Numbered from the stretch's first letter, positions 14,459-22,179 are shown. The stretch is DNA of 32,699 nucleotides from an uncultured Oscillospiraceae bacterium (GCA_949743955.1 CATJVQ010000050.1:1-32699); one strand, 5' to 3'. Notes: generated from the sequence alone by a model not told the origin. Numbers and translations are program-made.

Positions 14459-15679
14459 ATGCGCCATATCATCATAGGCGCCTCGGCGGCCGGCATAAGC
14501 GCCGCGAAGACCATCCGGCAGTGGGAGCCGGCGGACGAGGTTACGGTCATCTCCGTGGATGAAAGGGTTCACTCCCGCTGCATGCTCCACAAATTTCTCA
14601 GCCATGAGCGGACCGCTGAGGGGATAAACTTCGTGCCGGAGGACTTTTTTGAAAAGAACGGCATTCGCTGGGTGAAGGGGGAGCGTGTCAACCGGGTGGA
14701 CACCGGCGCGAAGCAGGTCCATCTGGAGTGCGGGGCGTTCCTGCCGTATGACCGGCTGCTCATTGCCACGGGCGCGCATTTTGTGATCCCGCCCCTGCCG
14801 AATTTCCGCGAGGCGAAGAATGTCTTCGGTCTGCGCGATCTGAGCGACGCGGAGAAAATAGACGCCGCGGCCGCGGAAGGGAAGCGGTGTGTCATTGTCG
14901 GATCCGGGCTGGTCGGGCTTGACGCGGCGAACGCGCTGTGCGAGAGAGGTGTCGCGTGCTCCGTGGTGGAGATGGCGGACCGTATCTCCCCCCTCCAGCT
15001 CGACACGACAGCCGCCGCCGCATACCAGACACTTTTTGAAAAAGCGGGCTGTACGTTCTATCTGGCGGAGAAGGCATCCGGCTCCGAGATGGACGGAGAA
15101 GGAAACATTACGTCGATTTCGCTCGCGAGCGGGGTGACGCTGCCATGCGACTTTGTGGTGGTCGCGGCGGGCGTGCGGCCGAGTGTCGAGTTCCTGGAGG
15201 GGAGCGGCATCGAGGTCGAGCGCGGCGTGAAGGTAGACGAATACCTGCATACGAGCGTGCCGGACGTCTGGGCGGCGGGCGACGTGGCGGGGATTACGGG
15301 CATCTGGCCCAACGCCATGCAGCAGGGCGAGACAGCGGCGAAAAACATGTGCGGCGCCAGTGTCCCTTACGAGGACCGCTACGGCATGAAGAACACGATG
15401 AATTTTTACGGGCTGACTACCCTCTCGCTCGGCATAAACACACCGGCGGAGGGGGACGAGGTGCTGCTCAGAGAGAGCAAGAGCGGATATCAGCGTTTTA
15501 TCCTGCACGATGGTGTCGTGACACATGTCCTCATTCAAGGGGATATCTCGAACACCGGCTTCTGGCAGGAGCTTGTCAAGCGGAAAATCCCGGTCGGAGA
15601 TCTCGGGAAATCCGTGTTCGACCTCTCCTACGCCGATTTTTACCGCTACGACAAGGCCCATGCCTCGTTTGAATGGTAG
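14459..15679 (+). CDS. FAD-dependent NAD(P) oxidoreductase of the CODH operon
   Basis: The protein has 406 residues from ATG 14459 (GTG 14456 or TTG 14450 are alternatives; AGGAGG lies 10, 7 and 1 bases upstream respectively). It has two Rossmann motifs, IIIGASAAGISAAK at the N-terminus for FAD and CVIVGSGLVGLDAANAL near residue 140 for NAD(P)H. ATGAHFVIPPLP and VWAAGDVAGI are the expected FAD-contact motifs, so it is a class-I pyridine-nucleotide-disulfide-type reductase. In CODH operons of acetogenic clostridia the same cooS-cooF-flavoprotein order links ferredoxin to NAD(P). The segment VHSRCMLHKFLS contains a Cys near the flavin-facing region. A terminator follows directly, so this is the last gene of the operon. 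Confidence 0.85.
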   Translation: MRHIIIGASAAGISAAKTIRQWEPADEVTVISVDERVHSRCMLHKFLSHERTAEGINFVPEDFFEKNGIRWVKGERVNRVDTGAKQVHLECGAFLPYDRLLIATGAHFVIPPLPNFREAKNVFGLRDLSDAEKIDAAAAEGKRCVIVGSGLVGLDAANALCERGVACSVVEMADRISPLQLDTTAAAAYQTLFEKAGCTFYLAEKASGSEMDGEGNITSISLASGVTLPCDFVVVAAGVRPSVEFLEGSGIEVERGVKVDEYLHTSVPDVWAAGDVAGITGIWPNAMQQGETAAKNMCGASVPYEDRYGMKNTMNFYGLTTLSLGINTPAEGDEVLLRESKSGYQRFILHDGVVTHVLIQGDISNTGFWQELVKRKIPVGDLGKSVFDLSYADFYRYDKAHASFEW

Positions 15680-15691
15680 CCGGATCATACG

Positions 15692-15725
15692 CGTCCGGAC
15701 AGATTTTCTGTCCGGACGTTTTTTT
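15692..15725 (+). terminator. Rho-independent terminator of the CODH operon
   Basis: An 11-bp perfect stem (CGTCCGGACAG with CTGTCCGGACG) and a short ATTTT loop are followed by seven T, 13 bases after the flavoprotein stop. Confidence 0.93.
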
Positions 15726-15731
15726 ATGGCA

Positions 15732-15781
15732 TCTATTGTATAATCATCAGTAGTGTGCTATACTGATGATTATACAATAGA
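15732..15781 (+). promoter_or_regulatory. Promoter embedded in a 21-bp perfect palindromic operator
   Basis: Two perfectly complementary 21-base arms (15732-15752 and 15761-15781) flank an 8-base spacer. Inside lies a promoter: TTGTAT (15736-15741), a 17-base gap and TATACT (15759-15764) preceded by TGC, an extended -10. The right arm ends at the AGGAGG ribosome site of the HAAS gene. A repressor bound here would block RNA polymerase. The obvious candidate is the PadR protein encoded in the same operon, since PadR proteins usually autoregulate through such dyads. The DNA could also fold into a hairpin in RNA, but there is no T tract. Confidence 0.8.
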
Positions 15782-15793
15782 GGAGGATAAGAA

Positions 15794-16576
15794 ATGGACA
15801 GGGAACGTTTTTTAGCGCAGCTCGAGAGAAAGCTGCTCTGGCATTTTTCCGGGGCGCGGACAAGGGAGGTCGTCGCGGATTACCGGGACTATTTCGAGCA
15901 GGGGAAAGCGGACGGAAGGACGGAACAGGAGCTGTGCGAGGCGTGCGGTATGCCGGGGGAGATTGTGCGGAGCCTGCTGGAGGAGGAAAGGGGGAAGTGC
16001 ATCCCGCCGATGGCGGTTTTCTGCCTGTGGTGCGCGGCGGTGCTGTGCTTCGCCCTGCCGCTGCCGTGCGTGCGTGAGGGTACCGCCTGGCTGACGCTTC
16101 TGCTGCCGCTGGGCGGCCTGTATTTGAGAAGAGAGATGCCCATCTCGCCAGTCCCGCCGCCGGTCCGGAGAGCGTACGTGCTGGGGACGCTGCTCTCTGC
16201 CATGCTCACGGGGATGGCGGTGCAATGGCTGTCCGCCGCCGCGGGCGGTGAGGCGGCCTGGGGTGTCCCGCCGCAGGAGTGCGGGCCGAAACTGTCCCTG
16301 CTGCTCACGGCGGCACGGCTGATGGCCGCGTTCTTCTGGATAGCGGGGGAGGCACGTCTGCGCGGGACACGGGTACAGTGGCCGCTCTCCTTCCTGCTGG
16401 CGGGTATCATAGAGGCGAGCGTGGGACTGGATCTCCTGCTCCACAGGCTCGATACACCGGCCGGCTTCCTTTCCGGCGCGCTCCCGACGGTACTCCTGCC
16501 GCTGGCTGTCGGATTGGTCCTGTGTATTGCTGCGGCGATCGATCGGAAAAGGGTGGACGCATGGACAGCCAGATGA
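15794..16576 (+). CDS. HAAS-domain (DUF1700-like) membrane protein
   Basis: This 260-residue protein begins with a helical soluble domain of about 65 residues: FLAQLERKLL, a central YRDYFEQGKADG and GMPGEIVRSLLEEE. This is the HAAS/DUF1700 pattern, normally paired with PadR regulators. It is followed by about six or seven hydrophobic segments (for example MAVFCLWCAAVLCFALPL, AWLTLLLPLGGLYL, LGTLLSAMLTGMAVQWL, VLLPLAVGLVLCIAAAI). HAAS proteins are thought to act in signal relay with PadR at the membrane; the ligand is unknown. AGGAGG 8 bases upstream supports the ATG at 15794. The padR gene overlaps its 3' end by 16 bases. Here the regulator gene comes second, the reverse of the order I usually associate with this pair. 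Confidence 0.78.
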   Translation: MDRERFLAQLERKLLWHFSGARTREVVADYRDYFEQGKADGRTEQELCEACGMPGEIVRSLLEEERGKCIPPMAVFCLWCAAVLCFALPLPCVREGTAWLTLLLPLGGLYLRREMPISPVPPPVRRAYVLGTLLSAMLTGMAVQWLSAAAGGEAAWGVPPQECGPKLSLLLTAARLMAAFFWIAGEARLRGTRVQWPLSFLLAGIIEASVGLDLLLHRLDTPAGFLSGALPTVLLPLAVGLVLCIAAAIDRKRVDAWTAR

Positions 16577-16869
16577 AAAAGGGCGTCGTGGAGATGGCGC
16601 TGCTGTGGATGATCGGGCGCGAGGAGACGTATGGCTACGACCTTCTCGGGCGCCTCTCCGGCCGCATCCCCGGGATGCAGGAGCGGGTGATCTACGCGAT
16701 TCTGCGCCGCCTGTGCGACAATGGCTACACGGAGACGTTTTCCGGCACAGTGTCAGGAGGGCCGGTGCGCAAATACTACCGGCTGACTCCGGCGGGGCAG
16801 GCGCGGCTGCGGGAGCTGCGGGAGAGCTGGGAGGCGCTTCGCCAATTTGTGGAGGAGCTGGGGATATAG
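16561..16869 (+). CDS. PadR-family transcriptional regulator
   Basis: This 102-residue protein is a single winged-helix domain with a short C-terminal dimerisation helix. Typical PadR features are KKGVVEMALLWMIGREETYGYDLLGRLSG, where the helix before YGYDL is hallmark, VIYAILRRLCDNGYTET (recognition helix and wing) and VRKYYRLTPAGQARL. PadR proteins usually repress their own operon in response to a small molecule or a partner membrane protein. The palindrome at 15732-15781 is the probable operator. The ATG at 16561 lies within the end of the HAAS gene, implying coupled translation and equal production of the two proteins. Confidence 0.9.
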   Translation: MDSQMKKGVVEMALLWMIGREETYGYDLLGRLSGRIPGMQERVIYAILRRLCDNGYTETFSGTVSGGPVRKYYRLTPAGQARLRELRESWEALRQFVEELGI

Positions 16870-16873
16870 GTTA

Positions 16874-16911
16874 TGGACTTTTTTCCTCCGGCGTGGTATG
16901 CTGAGGAAAAA
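16874..16911 (+). promoter_or_regulatory. Candidate promoter overlapped by a 9-bp inverted repeat
   Basis: TGGACT (16874-16879) and TATGCT (16897-16902) are 17 bases apart. The spacer and -10 lie between the arms of a perfect inverted repeat, TTTTTCCTC (16880-16888) and GAGGAAAAA (16903-16911). It would drive the amidohydrolase gene; the repeat could be an operator or an mRNA hairpin. Confidence 0.45.
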
Positions 16912-16930
16912 CGGACAGGAGGACACAGAC

Positions 16931-18088
16931 ATGATTTGTATTCAGCAGGGATTGGTGCATGACGCCGTGCACCCGACCCCGTATATCGCCGATGTGCTCT
17001 GCTCGGACGAGGGGAAGATCGTCGCAGTAGGGGAAAATCTGGACATCCCGGCTTACTGCACGGTTATCGACGCCGCCGGACGCAACGTCTATCCCGGCTT
17101 CGTCGAGGCGCACTGCCATCTGGGCATGGAGGAGCACGGTATCGGCTTCGAGGGGGACGATACAAACGAGTGCACCGACATCCTTACCCCGCATCTGCGC
17201 GCCATCGACGCGATTAACCCCATGGACCCCACCTTCCGCGAGGCGGCGCTGGCAGGGGTGACGAGTGTCTGCACCGGTCCCGGCTCCGCGAATGTGGTGG
17301 GCGGGACGTTTGCCGCAGTCAAGACGGTGGGGCGCCGCATCGACGACATGATTATCCGTGACGCAGCGGCGATGAAGTGCGCGTTCGGTGAAAACCCGAA
17401 GAGGGTCTATAAGGAGAAGTGCAACGATTCCCGCATGGCGACCGCCGCCCACCTGCGCGGACTGCTTTTGCGCGCAAGGGACTATGACGAGCGCCTCCGC
17501 CAGGCCGGGGACGATGTGAGCAAGCGCCCGGCCTACGACATGAAGCTCGAGGCGATGCTGCCCGTCCTGCACGGGGAGATGCCCTTAAAGGCTCACGCCC
17601 ACCGCGCCGACGATCTGTTTACCGCCATCCGCATTGCGAAGGAGTTCGGCGTCCGGCTGACGCTTGAGCATGTGACGGAAGGGCACCTCATCGTCGAAGA
17701 GCTGGTCAAGGAGGGGCTGCCGCTGGCGGTCGGCCCGTCGCTCACACATGCGAGCAAGTTCGAGCTGAAAGAGAAGACCTTCGCCACCCCCGGCATCCTT
17801 GCGCGGGCGGGTTGCCAGGTGTCCATCATCACGGATTCCCCGGTCATCCCGCAGAATTACCTGCCGCTGTGCGCGGGGCTGGCCGTCCGCTCCGGCATGG
17901 ATAAGTTCGACGCTCTGCGCGCTATCACGCTGAACGCCGCAAAGCATATCGGCATCCAGGACAGGGTCGGATCCATCGAGCCGGGCAAGGATGCGGATCT
18001 GGTTGTCATGAGCGGGGAGTGCTTCGAGGTGGCCTCCACGGTCGACGCTGTCCTCGTGAACGGACAAAACGTTCCGCTTCACGTCTAA
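16931..18088 (+). CDS. Metal-dependent amidohydrolase (imidazolonepropionase-like)
   Basis: This 385-residue cytoplasmic enzyme has the amidohydrolase fold. NVYPGFVEAHCHLGMEE gives the HxH metal motif (His61, His63). AHAHRADD (222-224) and TLEHVTEG provide the further metal histidines, and ITDSPVIP the catalytic Asp. The C-terminal ITLNAAKHIGIQDRVGSIEPGKDADLVV is the classic end of this family. It belongs with imidazolonepropionase-related hydrolases of cyclic amides; the substrate is not readable and no histidine-degradation genes are nearby. AGGAGG 8 bases upstream fixes the ATG at 16931. Length is normal. A longer frame beginning in padR is not supported by a ribosome site. Confidence 0.82.
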   Translation: MICIQQGLVHDAVHPTPYIADVLCSDEGKIVAVGENLDIPAYCTVIDAAGRNVYPGFVEAHCHLGMEEHGIGFEGDDTNECTDILTPHLRAIDAINPMDPTFREAALAGVTSVCTGPGSANVVGGTFAAVKTVGRRIDDMIIRDAAAMKCAFGENPKRVYKEKCNDSRMATAAHLRGLLLRARDYDERLRQAGDDVSKRPAYDMKLEAMLPVLHGEMPLKAHAHRADDLFTAIRIAKEFGVRLTLEHVTEGHLIVEELVKEGLPLAVGPSLTHASKFELKEKTFATPGILARAGCQVSIITDSPVIPQNYLPLCAGLAVRSGMDKFDALRAITLNAAKHIGIQDRVGSIEPGKDADLVVMSGECFEVASTVDAVLVNGQNVPLHV

Positions 18089-18143
18089 GCGGAACCCCCT
18101 CCCGCATAAGGATGAGAGAGAACATCCGTGAGGGAGGAGACGT

Positions 18144-18599
18144 ATGCAGGCAGACAGTTCGTTTCAGGAAATGATGCAGCGCTATAATAGGGAGATCGCC
18201 CGGATGTACGAGCGATCCCGGCAGGGGCCTGCCCCGCAGGCGGAATATTTTGCGGAGGAGTCCTCCATTCTGGAGCCTCCTGCGGCGGAATCGCCTGTAA
18301 CGGAGCCCGCTGCGGCAGAAAAACCTGCAGGCGCCGGGGATGCCGGAATATCGTCCGATTCTGCCGGTACGGCGCTGGTGGTTGCAAAGACTTCGCCCGC
18401 CGGGATGCCTGCGGAGGACATGACACTTTCCGAAGCGCTCTCCGTGCTCATGCGCTACCGCACGCTCGACAAGGCGGGGCGGCTCAGCCTGGCCCAGAGC
18501 CTTGCCGTGGAGCTGGCGCAGATTGCGCTGGAGATGTGTTCGGGCGTCATCGATCTTCTGTGCCGGGAGGATCCGGAGCTGGACGAGGAGGGGACATAA
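18144..18599 (+). CDS. Unknown acidic protein with disordered Ala/Pro/Glu linker
   Basis: This 151-residue protein is unrecognised but convincing, with GGGAGGAG seven bases before its ATG. Residues 1-25 form a helix (FQEMMQRYNREIARMYERS). Residues about 28-90 are a low-complexity Ala/Pro/Glu/Ser linker with repeated EPPAAESP-type units. Residues about 92-140 form two helices (LSEALSVLMRYRTLDKAGRLSLAQSLAVELAQIALEM) ending in an acidic tail. The two helical ends joined by a flexible linker suggest a protein-protein adaptor. There is no signal peptide or membrane segment. It lies 55 bases after the amidohydrolase gene and is followed by a strong hairpin. Confidence 0.65.
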   Translation: MQADSSFQEMMQRYNREIARMYERSRQGPAPQAEYFAEESSILEPPAAESPVTEPAAAEKPAGAGDAGISSDSAGTALVVAKTSPAGMPAEDMTLSEALSVLMRYRTLDKAGRLSLAQSLAVELAQIALEMCSGVIDLLCREDPELDEEGT

Positions 18600-18604
18600 A
18601 AATG

Positions 18605-18671
18605 GCCGGAGTATATTGCGGCAGGTCCGCAATACGCTCCGGCGGGACAAATCTGCAAAAAACCGCAGATT
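18605..18671 (+). other. Two tandem hairpins between the unknown gene and the GNAT gene
   Basis: A 17-base-pair stem with one G-U pair and one mismatch (18605-18621 with 18627-18643) is followed by AATCTGC / GCAGATT (18650-18656 with 18665-18671). There is no T tract on the plus strand, so this looks like an mRNA-stabilising or translation-controlling structure rather than a simple terminator. Confidence 0.6.
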
Positions 18672-18694
18672 CGTTTAAAAAGGGGGACAGGCTT

Positions 18695-19222
18695 TTGTTG
18701 GCAGATACACTTGGGCAGATGCTGCCTAGATATGAGCTGCATCCCGTTGGGGAGGAGACGTTTTTCGACCTCTTTCAGCTGGAGGAGAGCAATGCTCACT
18801 ATTTCGCATATGAACAGGATCATCCGCTCACCTACGAGGAAGCGATAGAGGACATCATGAAAATGCCGCCGGAGCTTTCCCCGCAGCAGAAACAGGTTTT
18901 CGGGCTCTACCGGGATGGGCGTATGCTGGCCGTCGCCGACTGGGCGGAAGGATATCCGGAGGCGGACATCGTTTGGATAGGGCTGTTTATGGTGGACGCC
19001 GGATGTGCGAGGCAAGGCATCGGCAGGGAGGTTATCGAAACCTTCTGCCGTGCGGCCCGGGAGAATCAATTTAAGAAAATCCGGCTGGGCTGTATTGCTG
19101 AAAATGAGGAGGGACTTGCCTTCTGGCAGGCAATGGGATTTGTCCCTATCGATCGGGTACATCGGGAGAACCCGGGTAAGCGCCCGTGGGAGCTCATTTT
19201 CATGCAACGGGAGCTAAGCTGA
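18695..19222 (+). CDS. GNAT-family N-acetyltransferase
   Basis: This ~175-residue acetyltransferase has the GNAT core. ADIVWIGLFMVDAGCARQGIGREVIETFC contains the acetyl-CoA loop ARQGIG, and KKIRLGCIAENEEGLAFWQAMGF the conserved NEEGLAFWQAMGF helix and strand. It should acetylate an amine using acetyl-CoA; the substrate is unknown. TTG 18695 (or 18698) is preferred because AAAGGGGGA lies about 9 bases upstream. An in-frame ATG at 18602 would put a strong hairpin and 31 low-quality residues inside the protein, and ATG 18719 has no good ribosome site. The N-terminal part (LPRYELHPVGEETFFDLFQLEE) is typical of acetyltransferases that begin with a short substrate-binding region. Confidence 0.8.
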   Translation: MLADTLGQMLPRYELHPVGEETFFDLFQLEESNAHYFAYEQDHPLTYEEAIEDIMKMPPELSPQQKQVFGLYRDGRMLAVADWAEGYPEADIVWIGLFMVDAGCARQGIGREVIETFCRAARENQFKKIRLGCIAENEEGLAFWQAMGFVPIDRVHRENPGKRPWELIFMQRELS

Positions 19223-19223
19223 T

Positions 19224-19448
19224 TTGGATAGAACAGCAGGCTGGAGAGCACCGCTCCTTGCTCCCGATATTACCCCCGAAATGGTACAGGGGATGACAAT
19301 GAGAGAAATCAGGGAACTGACAGACAGCCTTTCAGCTGGCGGTGAGAATGTTTCCTCATCCCGCGGCAACCGGGAAAATGGGCATCATGGACATGGCGGC
19401 GGTCATGGGGGAGGACGGAGAAATGGAAAAGAGGAAACGAATCGGTGA
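19224..19448 (+). CDS. Possible small His/Gly-rich ORF (doubtful)
   Basis: A 74-codon frame opens with TTG one base after the GNAT stop; ATG 19293 or 19299 with AGGGG upstream are alternatives. It encodes TPEMVQGMTMREIRELTDS followed by a HHGHGGGHGGG tail. The first part looks like a real helix and the tail could bind metal. No family is recognised, and the frame could also be a degraded gene remnant. The 19223-19594 stretch holds no other convincing gene; it ends with the terminator at 19513. Confidence 0.28.
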   Translation: MDRTAGWRAPLLAPDITPEMVQGMTMREIRELTDSLSAGGENVSSSRGNRENGHHGHGGGHGGGRRNGKEETNR

Positions 19449-19512
19449 ACGGCGAAACCCTGAAACAGCATTCTCTCCGGCAGCAGCCATAGCCAGCAGA
19501 GATTCCCTGCAG

Positions 19513-19560
19513 AACAGACCGGCGCCATGCTCCATAAAGGCAGCATGGCGCCGGTCTGTT
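19513..19560. terminator. 19-bp perfect inverted repeat between convergent genes
   Basis: AACAGACCGGCGCCATGCT (19513-19531) pairs perfectly with 19542-19560 around a 10-base loop. T tracts are short (three on the plus strand), but its place between the converging GNAT and lysozyme genes suggests a bidirectional terminator. Confidence 0.7.
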
Positions 19561-19594
19561 TCCAGCGGACCATTTCACGGTCTGCGTGCAGGTA

Positions 19595-20608
19595 TCAGTT
19601 GTACTGAACAAAGGCGAGGTTCATATCGACATTGCCCTTGATGCCGTCGACACGGCCCTTGCTCGTGTACTGGAGGATCTGCATGTCGTAGGGGTAGAAG
19701 GGAACACGGTAGTAGTTGGCGACCCACTTGTCGTACCCCTCAAGGCGGGAGAGGTCGGCCTGCTCAATAAAGAAGCGGGAGTAGCTGTAAATCATGGAGC
19801 GGTAGCCGGCCGCTTCGATGGTGTCGAGGAACGCGATGGCGTTATCGGTGATCTGCTTTCTGGAGAGGCCGTATGTACGGTAGGATGAGTTGGCGGCTCC
19901 CTCAACATCGTAGACGATGGGATAGTCAATGTCGTACCCCTCGATATACTTGAGCACGACGTTCGCCTCCGAAACAGCCTCTTTCTTGGTCTTTGCCTGG
20001 GAGAAAAAGTAGACCCCTACCTTGACGCCCGCGTCGATAGCGCCCTTGATGTTCTCTTCAAAGTAGCCGTCGATCATCAGCTTTCCCGAGCTGTATCCCC
20101 GGTAGCCCAGGCGGATAAAGGCGAAGCGGACACCGTCGTCATAGACGCGCTCCCAGTCGATGTGGCCCTGATGCTTGGAGACGTCGATGCCCTTGATAGC
20201 GCGGCGTTTGCCGTCGCGGACATACTCCACCTCGTTGTTGTCAAGGTAGACAAGATTGTCCCAATCGTAATTGTTGCGGGTGAGGGAGTCGTCGAGCGGG
20301 ACATAGTCGTACTCCTTTCCCCTGCGGCAGACGAAAGCGTCGTCGAAAAAGAGCTGGACATACTCGGTGGGAAGCTGGTATTCGACAGCGTATTCCTTGA
20401 GCTGGCTGTGGGAAATCGACGTCTTGTCCCGCAGCGCACGGATAAAATCATCGGAAACGTCGTAATGATCGTCGGCCGCGTAGCTCTTGAGCGTCTTGAC
20501 AGAAATTTTACTGGCGGCCTGTGCCGGGACAGGGATGACAGCGCACAGGACGGCGGCGCACAGAATGGCGGACAGGATGCGTGGAATGCGGGAAATTTTT
20601 CCTTTCAT
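19595..20608 (-). CDS. Secreted GH25 lysozyme-type muramidase
   Basis: This 337-residue protein has a clear signal peptide (basic MKGKISRIPR, a hydrophobic run, cleavage near AQA-A at 31-32). Residues about 33-135 form an N-terminal region of unknown fold. The GH25 domain covers about 138-337: KGIDVSKHQGHIDWERV (Asp142), FAFIRLGYRGY, AGVKVGVYFFSQA, YPIVYDVEG (Asp234, Glu236 catalytic pair) and the end MQILQYTSKGRVDGI...VDMNLAF. It cleaves the MurNAc-GlcNAc bond of peptidoglycan outside the cell. GGAGG before the ATG supports the start. It stands alone, divergent from the MATE gene. There are no choline-binding or LysM repeats, so the N-terminal region may supply wall targeting. Confidence 0.9.
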   Translation of the reverse strand: MKGKISRIPRILSAILCAAVLCAVIPVPAQAASKISVKTLKSYAADDHYDVSDDFIRALRDKTSISHSQLKEYAVEYQLPTEYVQLFFDDAFVCRRGKEYDYVPLDDSLTRNNYDWDNLVYLDNNEVEYVRDGKRRAIKGIDVSKHQGHIDWERVYDDGVRFAFIRLGYRGYSSGKLMIDGYFEENIKGAIDAGVKVGVYFFSQAKTKKEAVSEANVVLKYIEGYDIDYPIVYDVEGAANSSYRTYGLSRKQITDNAIAFLDTIEAAGYRSMIYSYSRFFIEQADLSRLEGYDKWVANYYRVPFYPYDMQILQYTSKGRVDGIKGNVDMNLAFVQYN

Positions 20609-20690
20609 GACTTCCTCCTCGGTTTGGAATGGTAATATGTTCAGTGTACCATCTTTTGTCGAAATAGGGAAGGGGGATTCTCTGGAAAAT

Positions 20691-20719
20691 TTGACGCGGC
20701 GGCACTTGTGCGCTACAAT
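20691..20719 (+). promoter_or_regulatory. Sigma-A-type promoter for the MATE exporter
   Basis: TTGACG (20691-20696) and TACAAT (20714-20719) with a 17-base spacer, 32 bases before the MATE start. Confidence 0.82.
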
Positions 20720-20751
20720 AAGCAGGAAACAGAAAACGGGGGGAAGCTAGG

Positions 20752-22164
20752 ATGCCGGATGAAGCGAGGAATGATTTTACCAAAGGGAGCATGTGGAAAA
20801 ATATACTAAATCTCGCTCTGCCTATGACGGCGGCACAGATGGTCAATCTTTTGTACAACGTAGTGGATCGCATGTACATCGGGCATATTCCAGAGGCGTC
20901 GACCTTGGCGCTCACCGGCTTGGGGCTCACGTTTCCGATCATCATGATCATTACCGCCTTTGCGAACCTGTTCGGTGCGGGCGGCGCGCCGCTGTGCTCC
21001 ATCGCCCGCGGCCGCGGGGATCATGAGCGCGCGCAGCGGATCATGGGCAACTCGTTCTGCATGCTGATGGTCTCCGGCGTCATCCTCATGGCGCTGTGTT
21101 TCCTCTTTAAGCGCCCCATCCTCTACCTGTTCGGTGCGAGTGAGAGCACGTACCCCTATGCGAGCGACTATCTGAGCATCTATCTGTGCGGGACGCTGTT
21201 CGTCATGACCGGTTTGGGAATGAACAGCTTCATCAATTCCCAGGGCTTCGGCAAAATCGGGATGCTGACTGTTGTGCTTGGGGCGGCGGCGAACATCGTG
21301 CTCGATCCGATTTTTATCTTCGTCTTCAGGATGGGCATCCGCGGCGCGGCGCTCGCGACAGTCCTCTCCCAGATGCTTTCGTCCGTGTGGATCCTGCGTT
21401 TTCTCACTTCCGGGCATGCCATCTATTCCCTCCGGCTTCAGGATATGCCTCCGGACTGGAGACTGATTCGGGAGATCGCCGCGCTCGGGCTCTCCGGATT
21501 TATTATGGCGGTCACGAACAGCATCGTGCAGATCGCCTGCAACGCCACGCTTCAGCGCTTCGGCGGCGACCTCTATATCGGGATTATGACCGTCCTCAGC
21601 TCTGTGCGCGAGGTCATCACCATGCCTGCCAACGGGCTCACCAGCGGTGCGCAGCCTGTCCTCGGCTACAACTACGGCGCCGGGAAATATGGGCGTGTCC
21701 GCAGGGGGATCCTCTTTATCAGCGTCGTCTGCGTCAGCTTCACGTTTATCATGTGGATTCTTCTACTGGCTTTCCCGCGCCCCTTTATCCATATCTTCAA
21801 CAGCGACCCGCTCCTGCTCGAAAAGGGTGTGTCCGCTCTGCACATCTACTTTTTCGGCTTCTTTATGATGTCGTTCCAGTTCTCCGCGCAGTCGGCTTTC
21901 GTCGCGCTTGGGCGCAGCCGGCATGCCGTCTTCTTCTCCATCTTCCGCAAGGTGATCATCGTCACCCCCCTCACGTTCCTCCTGCCGCACGTGGGCGGGC
22001 TGGGGGTAAACGGTGTCTTCCTCGCCGAACCCATCTCCAATTTTCTCGGCGGCATCGCCTGCTACACCACCATGCTCCTGACCCTTTGGCCGCAGCTTCG
22101 CGAGGATCCAAAAATGCCCGGCCCTTTTGCCGATTTGGACAGAGCTTCACGCTCGGATGAATAA
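20752..22164 (+). CDS. MATE-family efflux transporter
   Basis: This 470-residue membrane protein has about twelve membrane segments in two halves. MATE hallmarks are LNLALPMTAAQMVNLLYNVVDRMYIGHI in helix 1, LGAAANIVLDPIFIF, GAALATVLSQMLSSVW and, in the second half, NGLTSGAQPVLGYNYGAGKYGRVRRG. It exports small cationic drugs or metabolites using a sodium or proton gradient; the substrate is unknown. GGGGGAAG precedes the ATG. It has its own promoter and is followed by the amino-acid transporter's promoter, so it is probably monocistronic. I see no truncation. Confidence 0.92.
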   Translation: MPDEARNDFTKGSMWKNILNLALPMTAAQMVNLLYNVVDRMYIGHIPEASTLALTGLGLTFPIIMIITAFANLFGAGGAPLCSIARGRGDHERAQRIMGNSFCMLMVSGVILMALCFLFKRPILYLFGASESTYPYASDYLSIYLCGTLFVMTGLGMNSFINSQGFGKIGMLTVVLGAAANIVLDPIFIFVFRMGIRGAALATVLSQMLSSVWILRFLTSGHAIYSLRLQDMPPDWRLIREIAALGLSGFIMAVTNSIVQIACNATLQRFGGDLYIGIMTVLSSVREVITMPANGLTSGAQPVLGYNYGAGKYGRVRRGILFISVVCVSFTFIMWILLLAFPRPFIHIFNSDPLLLEKGVSALHIYFFGFFMMSFQFSAQSAFVALGRSRHAVFFSIFRKVIIVTPLTFLLPHVGGLGVNGVFLAEPISNFLGGIACYTTMLLTLWPQLREDPKMPGPFADLDRASRSDE

Positions 22165-22179
22165 ATTCCAGCCCAAATG

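Noticed and set aside
14297-15688. A 463-codon minus-strand frame opposite the CODH flavoprotein
   Set aside because: It is fully covered by a flavoprotein with two clear Rossmann motifs; the antisense product has no recognisable features.
19342-19641. A 99-codon plus-strand ORF reading through the terminator into the lysozyme gene
   Set aside because: It crosses a 19-bp terminator-like repeat and overlaps the 3' end of the GH25 gene; the sequence looks random.
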